Source: Alphaproteobacteria bacterium
GTDB lineage: Bacteria > Pseudomonadota > Alphaproteobacteria > DSM-16000 > Inquilinaceae
NCBI GenBank assembly: GCA_028277405.1
Contig: JANQGH010000030.1
Span: forward strand, 1 to 64,000
Length of the DNA: 64,000 nucleotides
Direction of reading: 5' to 3'
The stretch's first letter is position 1. Each line of letters starts with the position of its first letter. A program made the translations under genes and the position numbers. The notes below the pieces were generated by a model. That model saw nothing but the letters and a program-made list of their open reading frames with translations. It had not been told where the DNA came from and did no database searches. Positions 17,437 through 25,513 of the stretch are shown here, in pieces.

Positions 17437-19499
17437 TCGACGTCACCCGGATCGCCATCGCGCCCATGCTGCCCTATTGGCTTCTGGAGGTGTTGTATGG
17501 CTTTGCGCTCCTCGTCTTTGCCTTTGCCGTTTGGCGCCGCGCGCGCGGACTGGTGTGGCGTGGTCTCAGCTTCTTGGCGCTCGGTGCCCTGCTGTTGAAC
17601 CCGTCTTTAGTCGACGAGCAACGCGAACCGATCGACGACATCGCCGTGGTCGTGGTCGACCGCTCGCCGAGCCAGCGCATCCACACGCGCACCGAGACCA
17701 CGGACGAGGCGCTGGCGCATGTCCGGCAACGGCTTGAAGCGATCGACGATCTGGATGTGCGGTTTGTCGATACTGGTGGTGGCTCCAGCGGCCTTCAGGA
17801 GGAAACGCGGCTCTATTCGGCATTGGAAAGTGCGATCGCCGATTTGCCGCGCCAACGCCTGGCCGGCGCGATCCTGATCACGGACGGCCAGATCCATGAC
17901 CTGCCTGACAACCCCAGCCAAATCGGCGATATCGGCCCCGTCCACGGGCTCTTGACCGGGGCCCCCGACGAGCGCGACCGGCGCCTGTCGATCGTCGAGG
18001 CACCCGCCTTCGGGCTCGTCGGCGAGACCGTCGACGTCACGATGCGGGTCGACGACCTGCCCGAGGGCGTCGCGGGCGCGCAGGCCAACGTGTCGGTCGT
18101 GGTGGACGGCGAGGCCTATGGTGCCTATCGGCTTGACCCCGGCCTGCCCTTCACGCTGCCCCTGCTGATCGAGCATTCCGGGCCAACGGTGATGGAGTTC
18201 GAGGTCGACGGCCTGGATGGCGAGTTAAGCACCGCCAACAACCGCGCCGCCCTGGTCGTCAATGGCGTGCGCGATCGCTTGCGGGTGTTGTTGGTGTCCG
18301 GGGAACCACACCCGGGCGAGCGCACCTGGCGTAACACGTTGAAGTCCGATCCGGGCGTCGACCTGGTGCACTTCACCATCCTGCGGCCGCCGGAAAAGCA
18401 GGACGGCACGCCGTTGGAGGAGCTGTCGCTGATCTCGTTTCCGACGCGAGAGCTGTTTGAGGTGCGGCTGGACGAGTTCGACCTGATCATCTTCGACCGG
18501 TACGAACGGCGCGGCGTGCTGCCGTCGCTCTATCTGCAGAACATCGCCGACTATATCGCGCGCGGCGGCGCGCTGCTGGAGGCAAGCGGCCCGCCGTTTG
18601 CCGGCGTCCTCAGCCTCTACCGCACACCGCTGGGCGAGGTGTTTCCCGCCTCGCCTACGGGAGAGGTGATCGAGGCGTTCTATCGGCCGACGGTCACCGA
18701 GATCGGTCTGCGGCACCCGGTCACGGCTGATTTGCAAGCCGATGACGGCGCCCCTGACTGGGGCCGCTGGCTGCGGCAAATCGATGTGGATGTCATGGGC
18801 GGCACCACCATCATGGCCGGCGTCGACGACCGGCCGCTGTTGATTCTCGACCGGATCGGGGAGGGCCGCGTGGCCCAACTTGCCAGCGACCATCTTTGGC
18901 TGTGGAGCCGCGGCTTCGAGGGCGGCGGGCCGCAGAGCGAACTGGTACGCCGGCTGGCCCACTGGCTGATGCGCGAGCCTTCGCTGGAAGAGGAGGATCT
19001 GCGCGCCGTTGCGACCGGTGGCCGGATCGACATCGAGCGGCGCAGCCTGGAGGCCCTGCCCGAATCGGTGACCGTGACCGATCCGCTGGGCGACAGCCAG
19101 ACCCTGGCCTTGCAAGAGACGTCGCCCGGTCTCGCCACGGCCAGCATCGCGGTCGATCAGTCCGGCGTCTACCGGGTCACGGACGGCGACCGGTCGACTC
19201 TGGTCGTCGTTGGCACGCTGGACCCACCCGAAGCCCGGGACATGCGGGCCACGGCCGAGCTTCTCGAACCGCTTGTCGATGCCAGCGAGGGCTCGGTCCG
19301 CTTCGTCGCCGACGGTCTGCCGGAGATCCGCCGCACCTCTGCCGGTCGCAATGCGGCCGGCAGCGATTGGATCGGACTGCGGTCCAACGGCGACTACCGG
19401 GTGGTCGGCGTCAGCGAGACCTCCCTGCTGCCGCCGATCGCCGCCCTGCTTTTGCTGGCCGGTATCTTGGTATTCACCTGGCGCCGCGAGGGCGACTAG
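17433..19499 (+). CDS. large membrane protein of the MoxR cluster, GATase-like
   Basis: This 688-residue protein has two N-terminal membrane helices, a long periplasmic region that resembles a VWA/CARDB arrangement (VVVVDRSPSQRIHTR at the first strand), a glutamine-amidotransferase-like section (DLIIFDRYERRGVLPSLYLQNIADYIARGG), and a C-terminal helix (LPPIAALLLLAGILVFTW). It lacks the Cys-His-Glu triad as far as I can see, so it is likely non-catalytic. The start at 17433 overlaps the previous stop. Its partners are MoxR, DUF58 and DUF4159. Confidence 0.85.
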   Translation: MIDVTRIAIAPMLPYWLLEVLYGFALLVFAFAVWRRARGLVWRGLSFLALGALLLNPSLVDEQREPIDDIAVVVVDRSPSQRIHTRTETTDEALAHVRQRLEAIDDLDVRFVDTGGGSSGLQEETRLYSALESAIADLPRQRLAGAILITDGQIHDLPDNPSQIGDIGPVHGLLTGAPDERDRRLSIVEAPAFGLVGETVDVTMRVDDLPEGVAGAQANVSVVVDGEAYGAYRLDPGLPFTLPLLIEHSGPTVMEFEVDGLDGELSTANNRAALVVNGVRDRLRVLLVSGEPHPGERTWRNTLKSDPGVDLVHFTILRPPEKQDGTPLEELSLISFPTRELFEVRLDEFDLIIFDRYERRGVLPSLYLQNIADYIARGGALLEASGPPFAGVLSLYRTPLGEVFPASPTGEVIEAFYRPTVTEIGLRHPVTADLQADDGAPDWGRWLRQIDVDVMGGTTIMAGVDDRPLLILDRIGEGRVAQLASDHLWLWSRGFEGGGPQSELVRRLAHWLMREPSLEEEDLRAVATGGRIDIERRSLEALPESVTVTDPLGDSQTLALQETSPGLATASIAVDQSGVYRVTDGDRSTLVVVGTLDPPEARDMRATAELLEPLVDASEGSVRFVADGLPEIRRTSAGRNAAGSDWIGLRSNGDYRVVGVSETSLLPPIAALLLLAGILVFTWRREGD

Positions 19500-19511
19500 C
19501 ACCGAATGTGT

Positions 19512-19542
19512 GACGGCGCCAATGCCTGGGCTTGGCGCCGTC
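19512..19542. terminator. hairpin between convergent genes
   Basis: GACGGCGCCAA and TTGGCGCCGTC form a perfect 11-bp stem around a 9-nt loop (19523-19531). It lies between the stops of the MoxR cluster and the SDR gene. There is no T run on either side, so ending by this stem alone is not certain. Confidence 0.6.
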
Positions 19543-19552
19543 TGACCACCGA

Positions 19553-20299
19553 CTACAGCTCGGACATGCCGCCATCGACGATGTATTCAGAGCCAGTGAC
19601 GAAGCTGGCATCGTCGGACAGCAGAAAGCTGGCGACCGCCGCCACTTCGTCGGGCGTGCCAAAACGGCCAAGCGGGACCTGGGCCATGATGTTCGCGCCG
19701 AACTCCTCGATCGCCTCTTGCGGTAGGCCGGTTCGGTCGAAAAAGCCGCTGCCAATCGGCCCTGGACTGACGGCATTCACACGAACCTGACGTGGCGCCA
19801 GTTCGCGGGCCAGCGCCCGCGTCAGCGAACGTACGGCGCCTTTTGTCGAGGCATAGATCAGCGAGTGGGGCATCCCGAGATCTCTGACCACCGAAGTGTT
19901 CAGAACAATAGAACCTCCGTCCCGCAAGAGGGGTTCCAACGATTTGGCCTGCAGTAGCGGTCCGCGAACATTGACGGCGAACTGGGCGTCGAATTCGTCG
20001 GCCGTCACACCGTCGAGGGCTTGGAACCGGCCGAAACCGGCATTCAAGAATACACCATCCAGGCTGCCCACCGAGGCGCGCACCTCGGCCGCCAACGCCT
20101 CTCCTGACGTCGGATCGGCAGCGTCATTCTTGATGATTTCAGCGCCGTTCAGCGCCTCGCTGGCCCGTTGAAGGCTCTCGTCCCGACTGCCGGTGACGAC
20201 CGCCTTGCCACCTTCGGCCTGGATTCGCTGGGCCGTTGCCAGGCCAATACCGCTGGTACCGCCTGTGATGAGTACCGTCTTACCGCTGAACCGTGCCAT
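19553..20299 (-). CDS. SDR family oxidoreductase
   Basis: This classical short-chain dehydrogenase/reductase has TGGTSGIG for the Rossmann dinucleotide site, the NAG motif (VFLNAGFG), an active-site Ser before the YxxxK pair (YASTK), and PGPI downstream. The length of 248 residues is typical. The substrate is unknown. It is divergent from a TetR regulator that starts 79 nt away, and that regulator probably controls it. Confidence 0.92.
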   Translation of the reverse strand: MARFSGKTVLITGGTSGIGLATAQRIQAEGGKAVVTGSRDESLQRASEALNGAEIIKNDAADPTSGEALAAEVRASVGSLDGVFLNAGFGRFQALDGVTADEFDAQFAVNVRGPLLQAKSLEPLLRDGGSIVLNTSVVRDLGMPHSLIYASTKGAVRSLTRALARELAPRQVRVNAVSPGPIGSGFFDRTGLPQEAIEEFGANIMAQVPLGRFGTPDEVAAVASFLLSDDASFVTGSEYIVDGGMSEL

Positions 20300-20345
20300 G
20301 ATCGCTCCTATGCGTGGGGTTCTGTTGGACAGGCTCCGAAATATA

Positions 20346-20361
20346 TGTATTGCTCGTTACA
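20346..20361. promoter_or_regulatory. candidate TetR operator
   Basis: The sequence TGTATTGCTCGTTACA has TGTA-N8-TACA symmetry. It lies in the 79-nt gap between the divergent SDR and TetR genes, 17 nt before the tetR ATG, where an autorepressor would bind. The centre is not symmetrical. Confidence 0.35.
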
Positions 20362-20378
20362 AAAATAGAGGCTGGTTT

Positions 20379-21047
20379 ATGCCGGCGGCTAAAAACACTG
20401 TTTGCTCTCAAGACGCAAAGCGCGGTCGGCCACGGAGCTTCGACCCCGACCGGGCACTTGACATCATCGTCGATGTTTTTTGGGAGACCGGATACGCGGG
20501 AACCTCGTACAAGGCGCTCGTTCGGGCGACCGGCATCAACCAGCCATCGCTCTATGCCGCCTTCGGGGACAAGGATGCGCTGTTTGAGAAGGCACTGGAC
20601 CGCTACTTCGACCGTTATGGCCGGCCGGGCCTGGCGCCATTGCTTGACCGTGACGCCGACACGCCACGTGTCATCGCCGCCTGGTTTCGCGCGGGTGCTT
20701 ACAACCTCACCGACCGGTCACATCCCGCCGGCTGTCTGATCGTCGGCACCGTCGGCGAAAGCGGTGGTGAAGGGAAGATTGGCCGACATGCGTGCCGTTG
20801 CCTGGCGGCGACCGAAACGGCGTTGCGGCAATGCCTGGAAAACGGCGTTCACAATGGCAACATTGCTCAAGGCACCGACGTCGGGGCGCTGGCCCGCGCC
20901 CTGACCGTTGCCTGGACGGGAATGGGCATGTTCGCGCGCTCAGGCGCGAGCCGTGATCAGTTGGTCGGAGTCGCGGAAACGATCGTTGGATTGGTGCCGG
21001 ATGCCCGATCGTCGACTGAAACGAAACAAGGCCCCGCCGATGCTTGA
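20379..21047 (+). CDS. TetR/AcrR family transcriptional regulator
   Basis: The N-terminal HTH is clear: KRGRPRSFDPDRALD, then GYAGTSYKALVRATGINQPSLYAAFGDKDALF. The ligand domain with CLIVGTVGE resembles the TetR_C_16/YcdC-like groups that often repress an adjacent SDR gene and respond to reactive electrophiles. The start at 20379 is chosen because the frame upstream crosses into the divergent SDR gene. The last codons overlap a hairpin at 21029-21060. Confidence 0.9.
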   Translation: MPAAKNTVCSQDAKRGRPRSFDPDRALDIIVDVFWETGYAGTSYKALVRATGINQPSLYAAFGDKDALFEKALDRYFDRYGRPGLAPLLDRDADTPRVIAAWFRAGAYNLTDRSHPAGCLIVGTVGESGGEGKIGRHACRCLAATETALRQCLENGVHNGNIAQGTDVGALARALTVAWTGMGMFARSGASRDQLVGVAETIVGLVPDARSSTETKQGPADA

Positions 21048-21060
21048 TCGGTCGGGGCCT
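21029..21060. terminator. hairpin at the tetR 3' end, likely bidirectional
   Basis: AGGCCCCG and CGGGGCCT pair across a 16-nt interior that can add a few more pairs. It contains the tetR stop codon. On the minus strand it is followed by CTTGTTTCGTTTC, so it fits better as the terminator of the small gene at 21106-21348. Confidence 0.6.
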
Positions 21061-21105
21061 TGCAGGCGGCGCGTAAGCGTCCGAGGCCGGGGACTTGCCT
21101 GAACG

Positions 21106-21348
21106 CTACATCGCGGCCGCTTGACCGGGCCACTCGAAGACCGGCTCGTCGCGGTCTTCCTGCCAATAGTGCACGCCGTCGCGATACTCAAAACTGGCTG
21201 GGGGCGCGGCAGCTTCAACGGCCTGCGCTTGAGGCACCTCGGCCACCACCTCGCCCTGGACTTTGTCTGCAATCGAGAATCCAGCCAAAATAACGCCCCA
21301 CACGGCCATGCCGGCAATCCAGGACGACCCAAATCCGCTGGCGGTCAT
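21106..21348 (-). CDS. small single-pass membrane protein, unknown
   Basis: The 80-residue product has one N-terminal membrane segment (SSWIAGMAVWGVILAGFSIAD) and an acidic, Ala/Pro-rich exterior part ending in FEYRDGVHYWQEDRDEPVFEWPGQ. I recognise no family. The ATG at 21348 has a good ribosome site, GGAGAG, seven bases upstream. The 5' region has a hairpin and a perfect palindrome, described separately. The strong ribosome site and terminator support a real gene. Confidence 0.65.
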   Translation of the reverse strand: MTASGFGSSWIAGMAVWGVILAGFSIADKVQGEVVAEVPQAQAVEAAAPPASFEYRDGVHYWQEDRDEPVFEWPGQAAAM

Positions 21349-21364
21349 CTTTCTCTCCTCAATC

Positions 21365-21382
21365 GCTGAGACATCCCTCAGC
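21365..21382 (-). promoter_or_regulatory. hairpin in the 5' leader of the small membrane gene
   Basis: GCTGAG-ACATCC-CTCAGC gives a perfect 6-bp stem just upstream of the ribosome site of the gene starting at 21348. It may protect the mRNA or tune translation. Confidence 0.35.
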
Positions 21383-21396
21383 ACGATACGTATCGT
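21383..21396. promoter_or_regulatory. perfect 14-bp palindrome, candidate operator
   Basis: ACGATACGTATCGT is its own reverse complement and abuts the leader hairpin. Next to it on the minus-strand upstream side is an A+T-rich AAATATATCG stretch that could be part of the promoter. Confidence 0.4.
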
Positions 21397-21634
21397 TTCG
21401 ATATATTTCCAACAGAGTACAAGATGGGCATGGTTGGCCAGAATACAAGCGTCGTCGCATAATCGTGATCAGAGCTGGATCTGGCGCCCGCCGGACTTCT
21501 GGCCCGCGGCAGCCTGGCGGCCGTGAACGCCTGGCGTCAGCCGCGACGATCGTGCGAACGACGCCAACGTCGATGGCGGTTCGCCGTCGGAATGGTCCAA
21601 GCGGAAAGTCGGGGCAACGCCGGATTGCTTGGGC

Positions 21635-21709
21635 TGGCTGGGGCGGCAGGGATCGAACCTGCGAATGGCGGTACCAAAAACCGCTGCCTTACCACTTGGC
21701 TACGCCCCA
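21635..21709 (-). tRNA. tRNA-Gln (anticodon TTG)
   Basis: On the minus strand the acceptor TGGGGCG pairs with CGCCCCA, followed by discriminator G and an encoded CCA (21637-21635). The anticodon loop TTTTGGT between GCGGT and ACCGC gives anticodon TTG, reading CAA. The T-arm GCAGGTTCGAATCCTGC is canonical. Bases 21397-21634 between this and the small membrane gene show nothing I can support. Confidence 0.97.
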
Positions 21710-21877
21710 ACAGGCGCGGCACACTAGCGATATCGGTTCCGATCGGCAACACGCTGTTGGCCATTCCGGCAAACGCGTTGTGACGAGCCCGGCGCTGGTC
21801 TAGTTTGCCTTCTCCAGATAGCGCTTATGGAAGAGTCCTCATGCGGCAAGCGCGCGCAACCGGTCAAGGCTTTGGCA

Positions 21878-23677
21878 ATGGCTGACGACACAACCGAGTC
21901 CGGCGAATCCGGCGGGGGATCGGGCAACGTATCGGCGGCCGACTTTCTGGCTGCGCTGCAGCGGATCCAGAATCGGCTGGATCGCATCGAATCCCACCTG
22001 GACACCCAGCAAGACCAGTTGCGCCAGGTGTTGGACCGTCCCACACCCTCGCTGGTTTATGATGAAAACGTCGAAACCCGCGAGCCTGACCTGTTGGCCG
22101 ACACAGGCGAACGCACGCCGACGGAACCCCCGGAAAACCAGACGGTAAGCCCGCCGCAGGAACCCCAACAGGAACCCCAGCAGGCCCCCTCTAAGGACGA
22201 GGATCCAGCGCTCGACCTGTTGCTCGCGGACGGTTCGGACGATGCAGACGAAACCGTCGCGCCGAGCCGCAGCCGCCCGCGCCGGCGTTTCAGTACCGCC
22301 GCGATCGCCTGGATCATCATCGGTCTGCTCGTCGTGGTAGGCGGCATCTACATCGCGACCGACGAAGACCGCAATCAGCGCCTGTTCGGTTGGCTGCGCG
22401 GCGAGCCCGACACGCTGTCGATGAGCGAGGCCGACGAAGGCGCCGGCACGATGGCGCCGGGGGCGAGCCAGCCTCAGGCAGGCACGGACGCGGCGGGGGG
22501 ACAGACAGACCAAGGTGCCGATACCGAAGCCCCGGGCTCGCGCGCGCCATCGTCTACGGAACAGGAGACGCCTGGCGAGACCGGCACCGAACGGCCCGAA
22601 ACATCGGCAGCCGGGCAACGGGAGCCGCAAGAGCCCGATCAGTCGCAACAGGATCGGCCCGTCGCCTCGGCGGATGAACAGCCTCCACCGCCGGACCAGT
22701 CCCGGCAGGACCAGCCTGCAGAACAGGCCGGCGAGGAAGAAATCGTCGTCGAAGAGGTGGTCGCCGTCGAAGAGGTGATCGATGACGAGGTCGTCGACGA
22801 AGTGGTCGTCGTCGAGGAGGAGCCGCTGGTCGACGAGGATTTGACGCCGCTGCCGCCCGGCGCGGCCTCGGAGGTTCGTCTGCTGGCCGATGCCGCGTTG
22901 CGAGGCGACGCCCCGGCGCAGCAAGAGCTCGGGTCGCGCTATGCCGAGGGCGTTGGTGTCGAGCAGAGCTACGAGCTCGCCTACTACTGGTTCACCCAGG
23001 CCGCCGAGCAGGGCGTGGTCGATGCGATCTACAATCTCGGCGTGATGAACGATCGTGGCCTGGGGACGGAGCGCAACCAGGAACAGGCATTCGGCCTGTT
23101 CTTGAGGGCCGCCGAGGCCGGGCACCCGCGTGCGCAGCTGGCAACCGGCCTCAGCTATGCGCAGGGCAGCGGGGTGGAACCGGATCTGACGCTCGCTACC
23201 CAGTGGCTTCAGGCAGCCAGCGCCAGCGGCAACCCGCGCGGGGCCTTCTATATGGGCCGGCTGTTCGAACGCGGCATCGACGGCGCGCCGGACCTGGCGG
23301 CCGCCGCCGGCTGGTACCGGATCGCCGCTGACGCCGGCGACAACGATGCCGCCCGCGCGCTGGAACGGCTGGTCGGCGAGGATGGCGAGGGGCCGCTGGC
23401 GGCCGTGACCTCGCCGGGCGATCGCGTCCCGCTGCCGGAGACGCTGCCGACGCCGGTTGCGGCCGGCGCAGCAGAGCCCGTCGATCGCGAAGGCATTCGC
23501 GAGATCCAGACCCTGTTGAGCGAACTTGGTTTCTCGCCCGGACCGGCCGACGGCATCATGGGCAACCGCACGCGCAGCGCGATCCAGGCGTATCAGCGAT
23601 TGGTCGGAACGCCGGTTACGGGCGAGGCGGACACCCAGCTGTTGGCGCGACTGCGCGAGGCGGCGAGCGAGGAATAG
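21878..23677 (+). CDS. Sel1-repeat membrane protein with peptidoglycan-binding domain
   Basis: The protein has a cytoplasmic N-terminal coiled-coil-like part (AALQRIQNRLDRIESHLDTQQ), one membrane helix (AAIAWIIIGLLVVVGGIYIA), a long Pro/Gln/Glu-rich linker, and an acidic V-E repeat (bases about 22741-22830). Then come four or so Sel1 repeats (AQQELGSRYAEGVGVEQSYELAYYWFTQAAEQG and similar) and a C-terminal PG_binding_1 domain (IQTLLSELGFSPGPADGIMG). This layout resembles alphaproteobacterial division or polarity proteins such as PodJ or localisation factors. The start could also be an ATG at 21827. Confidence 0.85.
   Translation: MADDTTESGESGGGSGNVSAADFLAALQRIQNRLDRIESHLDTQQDQLRQVLDRPTPSLVYDENVETREPDLLADTGERTPTEPPENQTVSPPQEPQQEPQQAPSKDEDPALDLLLADGSDDADETVAPSRSRPRRRFSTAAIAWIIIGLLVVVGGIYIATDEDRNQRLFGWLRGEPDTLSMSEADEGAGTMAPGASQPQAGTDAAGGQTDQGADTEAPGSRAPSSTEQETPGETGTERPETSAAGQREPQEPDQSQQDRPVASADEQPPPPDQSRQDQPAEQAGEEEIVVEEVVAVEEVIDDEVVDEVVVVEEEPLVDEDLTPLPPGAASEVRLLADAALRGDAPAQQELGSRYAEGVGVEQSYELAYYWFTQAAEQGVVDAIYNLGVMNDRGLGTERNQEQAFGLFLRAAEAGHPRAQLATGLSYAQGSGVEPDLTLATQWLQAASASGNPRGAFYMGRLFERGIDGAPDLAAAAGWYRIAADAGDNDAARALERLVGEDGEGPLAAVTSPGDRVPLPETLPTPVAAGAAEPVDREGIREIQTLLSELGFSPGPADGIMGNRTRSAIQAYQRLVGTPVTGEADTQLLARLREAASEE
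22741..22830 (+). repeat. GTCGAAGAGGT-like repeats coding an acidic V-E tract
   Basis: Degenerate repeats built from GTCGTCGAAGAGGTGGTC-type units encode a tract of alternating Val, Glu and Asp just outside the membrane helix of the Sel1 protein. It is likely an extended linker, prone to length change by slippage. Confidence 0.6.
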
Positions 23678-23689
23678 CGGCCGGTGAAC

Positions 23690-25384
23690 TTACTGGTCCG
23701 GCGCGTGGCCGGGGCGCGATCGGCGGATCGCCGCGCTGAGCAAGATCACCGGTAAGACGCCGACGGCGACGATGGTCAACGCAGCGGTCGAGGCTTCGGC
23801 CAGCCTTTCGTCGGACGCCAGGCGATAGACCCTGATCGCCAGCGTGTCGAAATTGAACGGGCGCACGATCAGGGTGGCCGGCAACTCCTTCATGACGTCC
23901 ACGAAGACCAGCAGCCCGGCGGTCAGAATGCCCCCGCGCATGATCGGCGCGTGAACCCGCAACAGCGTGCCCCGAGGCCCCTGGCCCAACGAGCGCGAGG
24001 CGTGGTCCATTGCCGGGCTGATCTTGCCCAGGCTGGCCTCGATCGTGTTGTAGGACACGGCCAGGAAGCGGACCAGATAGGCAAACACCAGGGCCGCGAT
24101 GGTGCCTGTCAGAATGAGACCCGTCGAGAGGCCAAACGTCCGCTGCATGAAGGCGTCGAACGCGTTGTCGAAGCCGGCAAACGGGATCAGCACGCCGACG
24201 GCGATGACAGATCCCGGCACCGCGTAGCCCATCGATGCGGTGCGAACCGCAAACCGGTTTATCCGTGTCGGGTTCAACCGCACGCTGTAGGCCAGCAGGG
24301 TGGCGACCACGATCGCTACGGCGGCCGTAACGCTCGCCAGGATCAGGCTGTGCCAGGCGAACTGTGTAAAGCCCCGGCCCCATGTCGCATCACCCTCGAT
24401 CAGGGCGTAGTCAAGCAGCACGCTGGCGGGCAGAACGAACCCCAGGATCAGCGGCAGGCTGCAACTCACGCTCGCAAGCGCCGCCTTCCAGCCGCGCAAC
24501 CGACGCTGATTGATCCGCCGATAGCGGCCGGTCGTGTGGTGGTACTTCGCCCGGCCGCGGGCGCGCCGTTCGATCAACAGCAGGGCCGCGACGAAGATCA
24601 GCATGAAGGCCGCCAGTTGGGCCGCCGCCACGGGTTCACCCATACCGAACCAGGTCCGGTAAATCCCGGTGGCGAAGGTCGGCACGCCGAAATACTCCAC
24701 AGTGCCGTAGTCGGCGATCGCCTCCATCAGTACCAACGCCAGCCCAGCGGCAATCGCGGGCCGGGCCAATGGCAGTGCGACGGAGAAGAAGCTGCGTACC
24801 GGACCGCGGCCGAGGGTCCGGCTGACCTCCAGCACGCAAATCGACTGTTCCAGGAACGCCGCGCGCGTCAGCAAATAGACGTACGGGTAGAGCGCCAGCG
24901 ACATCATCACGACGGCGCCTTCCAACGAACGAATGCGCGGGAACCAGTAGTCGCGGGCGCCCCAGCCGAACAGATCCCTTAACGCGCTCTGCACCGGACC
25001 GGCGAATTCCAGCAGGTCCGTGAAGACATAGGCCATGACGTAGGCCGGCACGGCCAGCGGCAACAATAGCGCCCATTCCAGAATGCGGCTGCCGGGAAAC
25101 CGGTGCATGGTGACCAGCCAGGCCGTCGTCACCCCCATCGACCCCGCCAGCACCGCGACGCCGATGATCAGCAGCACCGTGTTCACGATATAGGTCGGCA
25201 GAACGGTCGACGCCAAGTGATCCCAGGCGCCGCCGGTATCCTGGAGCACACGGCTGACGACGATCAGGACCGGCAACGCGACCAAGAGCGCGACCGTTAG
25301 AGTTACGGCCGTCCAGCCGTTCCATCGCGGCCGCACGCGTTTCAGGGGGCTGGCTTGTAACTCTATCGTCAAGGTTCGGACCAT
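23690..25384 (-). CDS. ABC transporter permease, ferric iron type
   Basis: This 564-residue inner-membrane protein has two fused permease halves, each with the cytoplasmic EAA-like loop (GRGPVRSFFSVALPLARPAIAAG and GQGPRGTLLRVHAPIMRGGI) and about six helices. The layout matches FbpB/SfuB ferric iron permeases. No binding protein or ATPase gene is adjacent, so its partners must be elsewhere. A Fur-like box lies about 87 nt upstream of its start, which supports an iron role. Confidence 0.9.
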   Translation of the reverse strand: MVRTLTIELQASPLKRVRPRWNGWTAVTLTVALLVALPVLIVVSRVLQDTGGAWDHLASTVLPTYIVNTVLLIIGVAVLAGSMGVTTAWLVTMHRFPGSRILEWALLLPLAVPAYVMAYVFTDLLEFAGPVQSALRDLFGWGARDYWFPRIRSLEGAVVMMSLALYPYVYLLTRAAFLEQSICVLEVSRTLGRGPVRSFFSVALPLARPAIAAGLALVLMEAIADYGTVEYFGVPTFATGIYRTWFGMGEPVAAAQLAAFMLIFVAALLLIERRARGRAKYHHTTGRYRRINQRRLRGWKAALASVSCSLPLILGFVLPASVLLDYALIEGDATWGRGFTQFAWHSLILASVTAAVAIVVATLLAYSVRLNPTRINRFAVRTASMGYAVPGSVIAVGVLIPFAGFDNAFDAFMQRTFGLSTGLILTGTIAALVFAYLVRFLAVSYNTIEASLGKISPAMDHASRSLGQGPRGTLLRVHAPIMRGGILTAGLLVFVDVMKELPATLIVRPFNFDTLAIRVYRLASDERLAEASTAALTIVAVGVLPVILLSAAIRRSRPGHAPDQ

Positions 25385-25470
25385 CGTGGGGAGAACAGCC
25401 GGTCGCCTGACCGGAGACCAGCCGCAACCCCACCAAACGCGCTAAATCAACTACCGGACCGTGACCCTAG

Positions 25471-25495
25471 TGCGAATGACTTGCAAATGCAATTG
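25471..25495. promoter_or_regulatory. Fur/Mur-like box upstream of the iron ABC permease
   Basis: TGCGAATGACTTGCAA is a near palindrome that differs at two places from the TGCAAATGATTTGCAA type used by alphaproteobacterial Fur proteins, and it overlaps a second TTGCAAATGCAATTG unit. On the minus strand the box covers a possible -35 (TTGCAT) with a weak -10 (TAGGGT) 17 nt on. Confidence 0.5.
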
Positions 25496-25513
25496 AGCCG
25501 TGCGCGAGCCCTG

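Noticed and set aside
22741..22830. Regular repeats that could be taken for a CRISPR or satellite array
   Set aside because: They are in-frame codon repeats coding Val/Glu/Asp with no spacers.
21839..23125. A 428-codon minus-strand frame
   Set aside because: Antisense shadow of the Sel1 protein; no domain is seen.
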